Part shown: positions 1 through 7,547 of the stretch, piece after piece | Layout of the letters: each line of letters starts with the position of its first letter | Position numbering within the stretch: the stretch's first letter is position 1 | Source: Streptacidiphilus jeojiense | Lineage (GTDB): Bacteria > Actinomycetota > Actinomycetes > Streptomycetales > Streptomycetaceae | Length of the DNA: 64,000 nucleotides | Direction of reading: 5' to 3' | Assembly (NCBI RefSeq): GCF_000719095.1 | Contig: NZ_JOEH01000011.1 | Coordinates: 62,001 to 126,000 of the forward strand | Position numbers and translations under genes: made by a program | The notes under the pieces: model-generated | Database searches by the model: none | Told to the model about the DNA's origin: nothing | The model's input: the letters and a program-made list of their open reading frames with translations, nothing else

Positions 1-204
1 CCAGCTGATGTCGGCGCCGACACCGGGGAAGCTCGGCGCGATCCTGAGCACGGCCGGGCTGACCATGGTGAACTGCAGGACCCCGGTCTCCGCGAACAGG
101 ACGGTCACCGCGACGATCAGGAAGACCCGTCGCCGGGAGGCCTCCGGCAGGCGGTCGTCTGGTCCCGCGTGGCTTTCAAGTGATCTCTCAGGCTCCTTGG
201 GCAT
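1..204 (-). CDS. MFS transporter, N-terminal fragment (cut by window edge)
   Basis: The first 68 residues of an integral membrane transporter that continues off the left edge. After a charged cytoplasmic leader of about 26 residues comes a first membrane helix (VFLIVAVTVLFAETGVLQFT) and a short loop, the usual start of a drug-resistance-type major facilitator protein. An AAGGAG ribosome site lies upstream of the ATG. It follows the aldehyde dehydrogenase gene by about 80 bp on the same strand and is probably the last gene of the oxygenase-dehydrogenase-transporter operon. Substrate cannot be told from this fragment; the family call rests on the helix pattern only. Confidence 0.6.
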   Translation of the reverse strand, partial: MPKEPERSLESHAGPDDRLPEASRRRVFLIVAVTVLFAETGVLQFTMVSPAVLRIAPSFPGVGADISW

Positions 205-284
205 GGTTCAGTACTCCTTGTCGTCCGCGATGCGCGGCGAGGACTCGATGGGGTGGCAGGAGACTCGCGGGTCGGCCGGTCCGG

Positions 285-1718
285 TCACTGCTTCCTGGGG
301 ATGCTCTTGTGCTCCAGGTAGGCGTCCAGGCCCTCGGGGCCCAACTCGCGTCCGATGCCGCTGTTCTTGTAGCCGCCGAACGGGGTGGCCGGGTCGACGC
401 TGTACAGGTTCACCCCGCAGGAGCCGGTGCGGATGCGGCGGGCCACCTCGACGCCGTGCTGCGGGTCGGCGGTCCAGACCGAGCCGGCCAGCCCGTACTC
501 GCTGTCGTTGGCGATGCGGACGGCGTCCTCCTCGTCGTCGTAGGCGATCAGGGTGAGGACCGGACCGAAGATCTCCTCGCGGGCGATGCGCATGCCGTTG
601 TCGACGTCGGCGAAGACCGTCGGCGCGACGTACCACCCGCGATCGAGCGGTCGGCTGAGGCCGCCGACCAGCACCTTCGCCCCCTCCTCCTGGCCGAGGC
701 GGATGTAGCCCTCGACGCGCTCGCGGTGGCCGCGCGAGGCCAGCGGGCCGATCATGGTGTCGGCCGCGGAGGGGTCGCCGATCTTGAGGGCGCCGACCAT
801 GTCGGCCACGGCGCCGGCGAACTCGTCGTAGCGGGAACGGGGCAGCAGGATGCGGGTCTGCGCTGCGCAGACCTGTCCGCTGTTGGCCAGGGAGGCGCCC
901 ATGAGCCCCCCGACGGCAGTCGGCAGGTCCGCGTCCTCCAGGAAGACCGCTGCTGACTTGCCCCCCAGTTCCAGGGTCACCCGCTTGAGGCTGCGGCCGC
1001 AGACCTCGGCGATCCGGCGTCCGGCCGCGGTGGAGCCGGTGAAGGACACCTTGTCGACGCCGGAGTGGCCGACCAGGTGCGCGCCGACCTCCCGTCCCGC
1101 AGGGACGATGTTGACCACCCCGGCCGGGACGCCGGCCTCGGTGAGCCACTCGGCGAGCAGCACGGAGTCGAGCGGGGTCTCCGGGGACGGCTTGACCACG
1201 ACCGTGCAGCCAGCAATCAGCGCCGGGGCGAGTTTGAGCATCAGCGCGAACTGGGGCACGTTCCACGGCACGATGGCCGCGACCACGCCCACCGGCTCGC
1301 GCACGACGGTCACCGGCCCCTGCAGTCCCTGGCGCTCCTCCTCCCACGGGTAGGAGGCGGCGAGGTCGACGTAGTACCGCAACACCATCTGGGGCATGAA
1401 GGCCTGGGCACCGAGCGAGAACCAGGCCGGGGATCCCATCTCGGCGGTAACCAGTTCGGCCATGGTCTGCACGCGCTCGGCGTACAGCGCCGACAGCCGG
1501 CCCAAGACCGCCGCGCGCTCGGTGGGGCTCATCCGCGGCCACGGGCCGTGGTCGAACGCCTCGCGTGCGGCCGCCACCGCCCTGTCGATGTCGCCGCTGG
1601 TGCCCTCGGGCACCTGGCCTATCCGCTCCTCGGTGTGCGGGGACACGACGTCGATCGTGCCGGTTCCGGCGGGTTCGACCCAGGTGCCGCCGATGAAGAG
1701 CTTGCCGCTTCCGTACAT
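285..1718 (-). CDS. NAD(P)-dependent aldehyde dehydrogenase
   Basis: A 477-residue enzyme of the aldehyde dehydrogenase superfamily, oxidising an aldehyde to an acid in the cytoplasm. Family residues are in place: oxyanion Asn153 in PWNVPQ, general base Glu250 in LELGGKS, nucleophile Cys284 in SGQVCAAQ, and EEIFGPVL near the C-terminus; length is normal. An in-frame ATG 18 bases upstream lacks a ribosome site, whereas GGAGG sits 6 bases before the chosen start. It lies between the MpaB-type oxygenase and the MFS gene on the same strand, so it may oxidise an aldehyde made by that oxygenase or by the nearby SDR. The substrate is unknown. Control by the divergent TetR is inferred from the operator upstream of the oxygenase gene. 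Confidence 0.9.
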   Translation of the reverse strand: MYGSGKLFIGGTWVEPAGTGTIDVVSPHTEERIGQVPEGTSGDIDRAVAAAREAFDHGPWPRMSPTERAAVLGRLSALYAERVQTMAELVTAEMGSPAWFSLGAQAFMPQMVLRYYVDLAASYPWEEERQGLQGPVTVVREPVGVVAAIVPWNVPQFALMLKLAPALIAGCTVVVKPSPETPLDSVLLAEWLTEAGVPAGVVNIVPAGREVGAHLVGHSGVDKVSFTGSTAAGRRIAEVCGRSLKRVTLELGGKSAAVFLEDADLPTAVGGLMGASLANSGQVCAAQTRILLPRSRYDEFAGAVADMVGALKIGDPSAADTMIGPLASRGHRERVEGYIRLGQEEGAKVLVGGLSRPLDRGWYVAPTVFADVDNGMRIAREEIFGPVLTLIAYDDEEDAVRIANDSEYGLAGSVWTADPQHGVEVARRIRTGSCGVNLYSVDPATPFGGYKNSGIGRELGPEGLDAYLEHKSIPRKQ

Positions 1719-1786
1719 GGTGTTCCTCCGAAGCATGGTGGGGTGCCGGATACTGAGCCCTGGTCAGCTCCTGTGCGCGCGTGGGC

Positions 1787-2902
1787 TCAGCGCGCGGCCC
1801 TGGCCTGCGCCCTGGCAGCGGCCTTGGCCTTCTTGACCTGCTCGCGGGCGCTCCTGATCAGCGTCACGCCGTCCGGCCCCCACATCAGTCGCATGAAGTG
1901 GCGCTCGACGGGCCCGCGCTGGAAGAGCCAGATCAGCGGCATCGACAGCTTGGTGCGGCGCACAGCGCGCCGGGACTGCTCCGGTGTCATCCCCATCCAG
2001 GCGCGCAACTGCTCGGAGCCCACCGCGCCGACCCACATCCGGAACAGCGTGTGGTTGATCGGGCCGTTGTAACGCGCGACCGCGCGCTGCGACTTGTGGT
2101 AGTTCTTCCGGAGGTTCTCGAAGTACAACAGGTTGATGTTCTCGCCGGTCTCGGGGATCACGGCCATGGTGGCCGTGGGCCCGAACAGGTGGCCGTATTT
2201 CACGTACAACGCGTCGAGCTCGGCGATCGAGGTGGGGATCTCCTCCTCGTCGGCCCCCACGAGGCGGCAGTAGGCCGCGGCCTCGGCCATGAACTGGTCG
2301 CGCTCGTGCGGCGGGAGCCTGTGCGGCGGCCGACCGTCCCTGAAGGCCAGCCCCTCGTAGGCCCACAGCATGGAGTGCATCTCGGTCAGGGCCGCCCACA
2401 TCGCCTCGCGGGGCCCGGCCGCCGCGTAGCCGCCGAGTTCCGGGTCGCCGACGTCGATGACCTCGCCGGCGACCTTCTGGTGGATGTTGCGCAGGTGCTT
2501 GGCCATGCGCTCGGCGGTCTCGGTGTCCCCCAGCCACATCGGTGCGTGCATGCCGGAGTTCCGCTGAGTGCGCTCGAACATACCGAAGTGGTTCAGTTCG
2601 CCCTTGCGCGCGGCGCGCGAGATGGGGTCGTGGTCGCGCACGCCGGCCAGGATGGGCCGGTAGGAGGACTGGATCGCGCTCTGCGCCGGGTACTGGAAGA
2701 CGATCGTCGCGGGGTGCAGCATCACCTTCCACACGATGGAGTCCGGTCCGAAGAGTCCGTAGTCCGGCGAACCGTCCTCGCGAACGGACGCGCCCGCCGG
2801 AACGGGCTCGCCGAACCGCCGCCAGCGCCGTTCGGTGCCTGCGACCTGCTCCTTCGTGATCACATTGCTCGTGGGCCCGCGAAGCCCGGAAGTGGTGGCC
2901 AT
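1787..2902 (-). CDS. MpaB-type oxygenase (DUF2236)
   Basis: A 371-residue protein of the DUF2236 / 'oxygenase MpaB' family, helical haem proteins related to latex-clearing protein and fungal mpaB, which cleave C=C bonds of isoprenoid-like chains. Seen here: the conserved early stretch FGPDSIVWKVMLHPATIVFQ, the R-x-HD-type segment around GVRDHDPISRAARKG, and a basic C-terminal tail. A TTG codon 24 bases upstream is possible, but AGGAGG lies 9 bases before the chosen ATG. It is first in an apparent operon with the aldehyde dehydrogenase and MFS transporter. The start is about 25 bp from a perfect-arm palindrome shared with the SDR promoter, so repression by the divergent TetR is likely. The real substrate is not deducible. 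Confidence 0.8.
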   Translation of the reverse strand: MATTSGLRGPTSNVITKEQVAGTERRWRRFGEPVPAGASVREDGSPDYGLFGPDSIVWKVMLHPATIVFQYPAQSAIQSSYRPILAGVRDHDPISRAARKGELNHFGMFERTQRNSGMHAPMWLGDTETAERMAKHLRNIHQKVAGEVIDVGDPELGGYAAAGPREAMWAALTEMHSMLWAYEGLAFRDGRPPHRLPPHERDQFMAEAAAYCRLVGADEEEIPTSIAELDALYVKYGHLFGPTATMAVIPETGENINLLYFENLRKNYHKSQRAVARYNGPINHTLFRMWVGAVGSEQLRAWMGMTPEQSRRAVRRTKLSMPLIWLFQRGPVERHFMRLMWGPDGVTLIRSAREQVKKAKAAARAQARAAR

Positions 2903-2928
2903 GGCCGGCTGCCTCCTTGCTGCCAAGT

Positions 2929-2948
2929 TAAATCCCGACCGGGATTTA
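2929..2948. promoter_or_regulatory. TetR operator 1 (TAAATCCC-N4-GGGATTTA)
   Basis: The 20-bp site TAAATCCCGACCGGGATTTA has perfect 8-bp arms. It lies between the divergent oxygenase and tetR genes, just 12 bases upstream of the regulator's first ATG. A copy differing only in the central bases stands before the SDR gene at 3738-3757. Confidence 0.8.
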
Positions 2949-2960
2949 CGTCACTGTAAG

Positions 2961-3689
2961 ATGGGTTTCATGAGCCGTCAACAGTCGTCGGCGGGTTCCG
3001 CACCCGCCGGCTCCGCCGCATCACAGACGCCGCCCGCGCGCAGGGGAAGGGGCAACAGCGTCGGACTCGGTCCGAAGCAGATCGTGGATGCGGCTCGCAC
3101 CCTCCCGCCGGAGCGGCTGACCATGCAGGCGGTGGCGAACCTCCTCGGCGTGGACCGGAAAGCGATCCACAACCACGTCCCCGACCGCGAGGCACTGGCC
3201 ACGCTCGTGGCACTCGACGCGCTCGCCGCGAACTCGACGGACGTACAGATCCCCGAGGACGCGGACTGGCAGACCGCCAGCCGGATCTACGCCTACGGCC
3301 TGGTCGACGGCGTCATCGCGGTGGGCGGCCTCGCCCGCCACCTCTCCCAGGGCTCACCGCTGACCGCCCAGACCCTGGACGGCACGGAGGCCGTGCTCGC
3401 ACGCCTCATCGAGGCAGGCTTCGACCAGGCGACGGCCCAGCGCTACATGGCGGCTCTGACGAACATCTGCCTGGCGTTCGCCCGCGACGTGATCGACGCC
3501 GCCCAGGAAGGGACTGCCACCCGCCTGCACTACCTCCAGGCGGCCCTGGCCGAGCGGGACGCCGACCACTTCCCGCACCTGTCCCGCATCGCCAGGCAGC
3601 CGGAAGACACCTACGACAGGCAGCAGTTGGAGTTCACCCTCGACATCTTCCTGGCGGGCGCAGCAGCAGCCGACCCCGATCCCCGCTGA
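2961..3689 (+). CDS. TetR-family transcriptional regulator
   Basis: A 242-residue DNA-binding repressor-type protein. After a low-complexity basic leader (residues 1-30) comes the helix-turn-helix, with TMQAVANLLGVDRKAIHNHVPDREAL matching the TetR pattern (usually Y-x-HF; here IHNHV). A helical ligand-binding domain with a 'TetR_C'-like finish follows. Two starts are possible, 2961 and 2970; neither has a clear ribosome site, so a leaderless or short-leader transcript is likely. The gene is divergent from the oxygenase operon and 130 bp upstream of the co-directional SDR. Both flanking promoters carry the same palindrome, so it probably controls itself, the oxygenase operon and the SDR-hydrolase pair. 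The ligand is unknown. Confidence 0.88.
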   Translation: MGFMSRQQSSAGSAPAGSAASQTPPARRGRGNSVGLGPKQIVDAARTLPPERLTMQAVANLLGVDRKAIHNHVPDREALATLVALDALAANSTDVQIPEDADWQTASRIYAYGLVDGVIAVGGLARHLSQGSPLTAQTLDGTEAVLARLIEAGFDQATAQRYMAALTNICLAFARDVIDAAQEGTATRLHYLQAALAERDADHFPHLSRIARQPEDTYDRQQLEFTLDIFLAGAAAADPDPR

Positions 3690-3737
3690 CGCCGACCGTT
3701 CCATTTGACGGTCCAATGGACCCCGTCTAGCCTGGGA

Positions 3738-3757
3738 TAAATCCCGGTCGGGATTTA
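3738..3757. promoter_or_regulatory. TetR operator 2 (TAAATCCC-N4-GGGATTTA)
   Basis: Second copy of the 20-bp palindrome (TAAATCCCGGTCGGGATTTA), with the same 8-bp arms as the site at 2929-2948 and a different centre. It lies 65 bp upstream of the SDR start and marks the SDR-hydrolase pair as part of the same TetR regulon. Confidence 0.8.
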
Positions 3758-3822
3758 GTTGCGTGATCGGTGGGACAAGCCGGCCGCACTGGGCAGGCCG
3801 GTGGGACGGGAAGGAACGCATC

Positions 3823-4545
3823 ATGGCTCGACTCGACGGCAAAGTGGCGGTCATCACCGGCGGGGCACGCGGTATGGGGGCGGAGCACGCGCGTCGCTTC
3901 GTCGCCGAAGGAGCAAGCGTCGTGATCTCCGACGTCCTCAAGGATGACGGCGCCGCGCTCGCCGACGAACTCGGCGGCAAGGCGCTCTTCCTGGCCCACG
4001 ACGTCACCGACGGGTCCCGGTGGGACGAGGTCGTCCGCGAGGCCGAGGAGGCCTTCGGGCCGGTCGACGTCCTGGTCAACAACGCCGGCATCTCCAGCGG
4101 CTCCGGTCTCCAAGGCACGGACGAGGAGCACTTCCGCCGCATCATCGACGTCAACCAGGTGTCGGTGTTCCTGGGCATGAAGGCCGTCCTGCCCAGCATG
4201 CGCAGGGCAGCGGGCGGCTCCATCATCAACGTCTCCTCCACCTCGGGGCTGGTCGGCTCCCAGGCGTTCGCGTACACGGCCTCCAAGTTCGCCGTCCGCG
4301 GCATGACCAAAGCAGCCGCGATCGAACTGGGGCCGATGGGCATCCGCGTCAACTCGGTACACCCCGGCTACATCCGCACTCCCATGATCACCGGCCTGCC
4401 GGACCGCCTCCCGGCGGCGACCCCGCTGGGGCGGGCGGCCGATCCCTCCGAGGTGTCGAGCCTGGTGTTGTACCTGGCCTCCGACGAATCCAGCTTCTCC
4501 ACCGGCTCCGAATTCGTGGTCGACGGGGGCTTCACGGCCCAGTGA
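3823..4545 (+). CDS. SDR-family oxidoreductase (hydroxysteroid dehydrogenase-like)
   Basis: A 240-residue classical short-chain dehydrogenase. It shows the cofactor loop TGGARGMG (residues 12-19), NNAG, the catalytic Ser in INVSSTSG and the Y-x3-K in YTASK. The sequence resembles the 3-alpha/20-beta-hydroxysteroid dehydrogenase and FabG-like group (GGARGMGAEHARRF, LDGKVAVITGG). The chosen ATG follows GGAAGGAA at a suitable distance. A TetR operator lies upstream, and the alpha/beta hydrolase follows after about 40 bp, so the two are probably co-transcribed. The product would interconvert an alcohol and a ketone or aldehyde with NAD(H); the substrate is not known. A steroid role is only a family-level hint. 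Confidence 0.88.
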   Translation: MARLDGKVAVITGGARGMGAEHARRFVAEGASVVISDVLKDDGAALADELGGKALFLAHDVTDGSRWDEVVREAEEAFGPVDVLVNNAGISSGSGLQGTDEEHFRRIIDVNQVSVFLGMKAVLPSMRRAAGGSIINVSSTSGLVGSQAFAYTASKFAVRGMTKAAAIELGPMGIRVNSVHPGYIRTPMITGLPDRLPAATPLGRAADPSEVSSLVLYLASDESSFSTGSEFVVDGGFTAQ

Positions 4546-4587
4546 GTGCAGGATGGACGGGTAGTTCCGTTACTGAGGGGGTGCCAC

Positions 4588-5400
4588 ATGGCCTGGTCCG
4601 AACGCGTCGTGGTCCGAGACGGTGTACGACTCGTCTGCCGCGACTGGGGTGGTGACGGGCCGCCGGTCCTGATGCTGCACGGGTTGGCGGGTCATGCGGG
4701 CGAGTGGGACCGACTGGCCGAAGGGCTCGGCGGACAGCACCGGATCGTCGCCCTGGACCAGCGCGGGCACGGGGCCAGTGAGCGCCGCCCGAGGGAGGTC
4801 ACCCGCGCGGCCTGTACAGCCGACGTGATCGCGGTGATCGATCAACTCGACCTGGAGAAGGTGGTTCTGGCCGGCCAGTCGCTCGGCGGCCACACCGCGA
4901 TGCTCGCCGCTGCCGCCGCACCGGACCGGGTGCGCGGACTGGTCCTGGTCGAGTCCGGAGCGGGTGGTCCGAGCACCAACGCCGCAGCAAATATCGGAAA
5001 TTGGCTGGACTCGTGGCAACTCCCCTTCAAGACCCGGGATTCGGCCGTCCAGTTCCTGGGCGGCGGAGCCATCGGCGAAGGCTGGGCCGCCGGGCTGGAG
5101 CAGCGGGACGACGGCTGGTGGCCGCGCTTCGACCGGGACATGATGGTCGACTCGATTGCGGAGCTGGATGAACGGGACTTCTGGGCAGAGTGGGAAGGCG
5201 TCACCTGTCCGACCCTGCTCGTGCTGGCCCAACACAGTTTCATCCCGCTGGACGAAGTCGACGGCATGCTCCGACGCAGGCCGGAGACCACTGCCGTGAG
5301 CATCCCGGGCACCCGCCACGACCTGCACCTTCAACAACCGGACGTGCTGCTCGACCGAGTGTCGGACTTCCTGAGCCGGCTCGACCACGCCGACGGGTGA
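4588..5400 (+). CDS. Alpha/beta hydrolase
   Basis: A 270-residue alpha/beta-hydrolase-fold protein. Visible are the oxyanion HGLAG motif (residues 26-30), DQRGHGASE, the nucleophile elbow GQSLGG and a C-terminal catalytic His in GTRHDLHL. An acidic residue expected near LVLAQHSFIPLDEVD completes the triad by inference. A GTG directly abutting the upstream SDR stop would extend it by 14 residues, but GAGGGGG sits before the chosen ATG. The protein has no signal peptide, so it acts in the cytoplasm. As second gene of the TetR-controlled SDR unit it may hydrolyse an ester, lactone or C-C bond formed in the same pathway. Esterase, C-C hydrolase and haloperoxidase-like activities cannot be told apart here. 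Confidence 0.85.
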   Translation: MAWSERVVVRDGVRLVCRDWGGDGPPVLMLHGLAGHAGEWDRLAEGLGGQHRIVALDQRGHGASERRPREVTRAACTADVIAVIDQLDLEKVVLAGQSLGGHTAMLAAAAAPDRVRGLVLVESGAGGPSTNAAANIGNWLDSWQLPFKTRDSAVQFLGGGAIGEGWAAGLEQRDDGWWPRFDRDMMVDSIAELDERDFWAEWEGVTCPTLLVLAQHSFIPLDEVDGMLRRRPETTAVSIPGTRHDLHLQQPDVLLDRVSDFLSRLDHADG

Positions 5401-5411
5401 ACGCGTCGTGG

Positions 5412-5444
5412 CCGTTCGGCCACCTCGGCGATGTCCAGCAGGGC
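5412..5444 (-). pseudogene. merR 5' remnant
   Basis: A short reverse-strand fragment that would read (L)ALLDIAEVAER, matching the first 12 codons of the intact merR at 8184-8576 (MALLDIAEVAER). The start codon position is TTG instead of ATG, and homology stops where the fragment meets the end of the alpha/beta hydrolase gene. With the adjoining promoter copy it forms a stretch of about 89 bp that is over 90 percent identical to 8541-8628. It looks like what remains after duplication and deletion of a merR-plus-target unit. Confidence 0.7.
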
Positions 5445-5458
5445 CAAGAAACCGCTCC

Positions 5459-5489
5459 TTGACTTGAACCTCGCTTCAAGTCGGAGCAT
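5459..5489 (+). promoter_or_regulatory. MerR-type promoter, copy 1
   Basis: TTGACT (-35, 5459-5464), a 19-base spacer, and GAGCAT (-10, 5484-5489). The spacer holds a perfect dyad, GACTTGAA and TTCAAGTC around CCTCGC (5461-5482). The over-long spacer with the operator inside it is the hallmark of MerR-activated promoters. Transcription should begin about 5496, the A of the esterase ATG, which predicts a leaderless mRNA. Confidence 0.75.
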
Positions 5490-5495
5490 GAACCC

Positions 5496-6461
5496 ATGAC
5501 CGACACGACAGCACCACTCGGCTCCCCGCACCCGCAGGTCCAGGCCTACCTGGACCGCCTGGCCGCCGCGAACGTCGGCGAGTTGCACACCTTCACCCCC
5601 GAACAGGTACGCCAGGGCTGGCGTCGCCAGATCGCCCTGCTGGGCGAGCCGGAACCCGTTGCCGGGGTCCAGGACCGACGGATCGTCACCACGGCCGGTC
5701 CGATCCCGGTGCGCATCTACACTCCCGGTGGCACTCCCGGCGGCACCGGCCCCTTCCCCGTGCTGGTGTACTTCCACGGCGGCGGTTTCGTCATGGGCGA
5801 CCTGGACACCCACGACGGCCTGTGCCGCAGCCTGACCAACGGCGCGACCTGCGTCGTGGTCTCGGTGGACTACCCCCTGGCCCCCGAGCACAGGTTCCCC
5901 GCCGCTCCCGAGGCCTGTCTCGCCGCCACGGAATGGGTCGCCGAACACGCCGGCGACCTCGGAGCGGACCCCGCACGAATCGCCGTCGGCGGCGACAGCG
6001 CGGGCGGGAACCTGGCGGCTGTCGTCGCCCGGCTCGCACGCGACCTCGGCGGACCGGCACTGGTCTTCCAACTGCTGATCTACCCGGACCTCGACTTCCG
6101 CAGGACCAGCCACAGCATCCAGGCCTTCGCGGGGAGGTTCGGCAACGTCAGCCGCGCCGCCCAGCACTGGTTCATGGACCACTACCTCACGGACGAACAG
6201 CAGAAGCTGGACCCCCGCGTCTCCCCGCTGCTGGCACCCGACCTGACCGGTCTACCGCCGGCACTGATCATCACCGCCGAGTTCGACGCACTACGCGACG
6301 AGGGCGAGGAGTACGGGCAGCGCCTGGAGAAGGCCGGCGTCCCGGTGACGGTCTCCCGATACCCGGGGATGATCCACGAGTTCGTCCGCCACCCCTTCGA
6401 CGACAGCGCAAAAGCCCGCCATGAGGCAGCACTCGCACTGGCGACGGCGTTCACCCGATGA
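5496..6461 (+). CDS. Alpha/beta hydrolase, HSL-type esterase/lipase
   Basis: A 321-residue carboxylesterase of the hormone-sensitive-lipase group. It has the oxyanion motif FHGGGF, the nucleophile motif GDSAGG, an Asp in EFDALRDEGEEY and the final His in GMIHEF, all in standard order and spacing, and it lacks a signal peptide. Family members hydrolyse short acyl esters in the cytoplasm. No ribosome site precedes the ATG. The MerR-type promoter upstream places the transcript start at the ATG itself, so leaderless translation is likely. The promoter is a copy of the one beside merR 3 kb downstream, so that regulator probably controls this gene too. The inducing compound is unknown. Confidence 0.9.
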   Translation: MTDTTAPLGSPHPQVQAYLDRLAAANVGELHTFTPEQVRQGWRRQIALLGEPEPVAGVQDRRIVTTAGPIPVRIYTPGGTPGGTGPFPVLVYFHGGGFVMGDLDTHDGLCRSLTNGATCVVVSVDYPLAPEHRFPAAPEACLAATEWVAEHAGDLGADPARIAVGGDSAGGNLAAVVARLARDLGGPALVFQLLIYPDLDFRRTSHSIQAFAGRFGNVSRAAQHWFMDHYLTDEQQKLDPRVSPLLAPDLTGLPPALIITAEFDALRDEGEEYGQRLEKAGVPVTVSRYPGMIHEFVRHPFDDSAKARHEAALALATAFTR

Positions 6462-6598
6462 CAGCAGGCCGGGCCCCACCGAACCACCCTCCCGCCGTGT
6501 GCGAACATGGAAGTGGTGGGCAGGGATGACGCCCGCTTCCGGACGAGGTGCACCGTACCCGGTGGGACAAGACGACGCTTCGCAGGAGGCGTGCCGTC

Positions 6599-6859
6599 AT
6601 GAACGAGCAGTTGGTGCAGATCCTCGGGTCGGTGCTGGTACTGATCCCCTTCGCGCTGGCCCAGGCCCGGCGGGTGGACCCGAGTTCACTCAGCTATCTG
6701 CTGCTGAACCTGCTGGGGTCGGGCCTGCTTGCAGTCGACGCCGCGGTGACGCGGCAGTGGGGGTTCCTGCTGCTGGAGGGCGTCTGGGCGGTGGTCTCCC
6801 TGGCCGCGCTCAGCCGCAGGCAGGCCGGCCGCCGAACGTCCCGAACCGCCGGCCACTGA
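6599..6859 (+). CDS. CBU_0592-family small membrane protein
   Basis: An 86-residue protein with three likely membrane helices: about residues 4-20, 27-48 (SYLLLNLLGSGLLAVDA) and 52-70. It matches the short CBU_0592-like family common in actinobacteria; the asparagine-glycine-rich SYLLLNLLGSG segment is typical. AGGAGG lies 8 bases before the chosen ATG, which decides the start over an upstream one. The gene stands alone, about 140 bp after the esterase and convergent with the P-loop kinases. No function is established for the family. Confidence 0.75.
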   Translation: MNEQLVQILGSVLVLIPFALAQARRVDPSSLSYLLLNLLGSGLLAVDAAVTRQWGFLLLEGVWAVVSLAALSRRQAGRRTSRTAGH

Positions 6860-6927
6860 GCGGTGCTGATGGTGGACCCGATGGCCTCCGTGCTCGCGAG
6901 AGGGTCTGCTCGCAGGTTCGGGGACTG

Positions 6928-7527
6928 TCAGGGCCGCGGTGACGGCGCGGCATTCGCCTGTCCGGCAGGTCCTGCGTGTGCCTGCGCGCCGATCCAGGCG
7001 GCGACGGCGGACATGTCCACGGGCACGCTGGTGTCCACGCGCAGCAGTGGCCCCACCGCGAGTGGTCGGGCCAGCTCGCGCCAGCTCTCCCACTCGGCGT
7101 CACCGGGGAGCTCCCCGTGGATGGGGTGCCGCGGCAGGCGCGCTGCGCACCGGTGCCGGGCCGTCTCCATCGGCACTTCGCACCAGACTTCCACCGGCAG
7201 CGCATGCCTGGCCGTGCTCAGGCCCTGCAGCACCAGGTCCCGGACATCCGCACGCCAGCTCGACTCCAGGACGGCTCCCGCCGGAGCGTGCGCCAGCAAC
7301 GCCCACATGGTCTGGCTGGCGGCAGCCCCGACGGCGGAGTTCCACTGCCGCTGGGAGTACCCGATCGCATGGCTGCCCAGGATGTCCGCGTGCACTTCCT
7401 TGATCACGTCCTTGCTGAACAGCGGAAGCCCCAGCACCCGGGACAGCTCGGTGCTCAGGGTCGTCTTCCCCGCCCCCGGCAGCCCATTGACCAACACCGC
7501 CACGGCAGCACTCTCAACGACGGTCAT
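6928..7527 (-). CDS. P-loop (AAA-type) kinase, second of tandem pair
   Basis: A 199-residue small-molecule-kinase-like ATPase. The Walker A motif NGLPGAGKTTLS is near residues 14-25, followed by FSKDVIKE, a lid-like segment and a helical C-terminal half. This is the pattern of zeta-toxin or gluconate-kinase-like P-loop proteins that phosphorylate small molecules. GGGGGA precedes the chosen ATG; a GTG six codons earlier is less likely. It starts just 20 bases after the stop of the other P-loop gene (7548-8114), so the two form an operon. They share only the fold-level motifs and are not close paralogs. Substrate unknown; no antitoxin-like partner is seen next to it. Confidence 0.75.
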   Translation of the reverse strand: MTVVESAAVAVLVNGLPGAGKTTLSTELSRVLGLPLFSKDVIKEVHADILGSHAIGYSQRQWNSAVGAAASQTMWALLAHAPAGAVLESSWRADVRDLVLQGLSTARHALPVEVWCEVPMETARHRCAARLPRHPIHGELPGDAEWESWRELARPLAVGPLLRVDTSVPVDMSAVAAWIGAQAHAGPAGQANAAPSPRP

Positions 7528-7547
7528 CGAGTCCCCCTGTCTCACGG

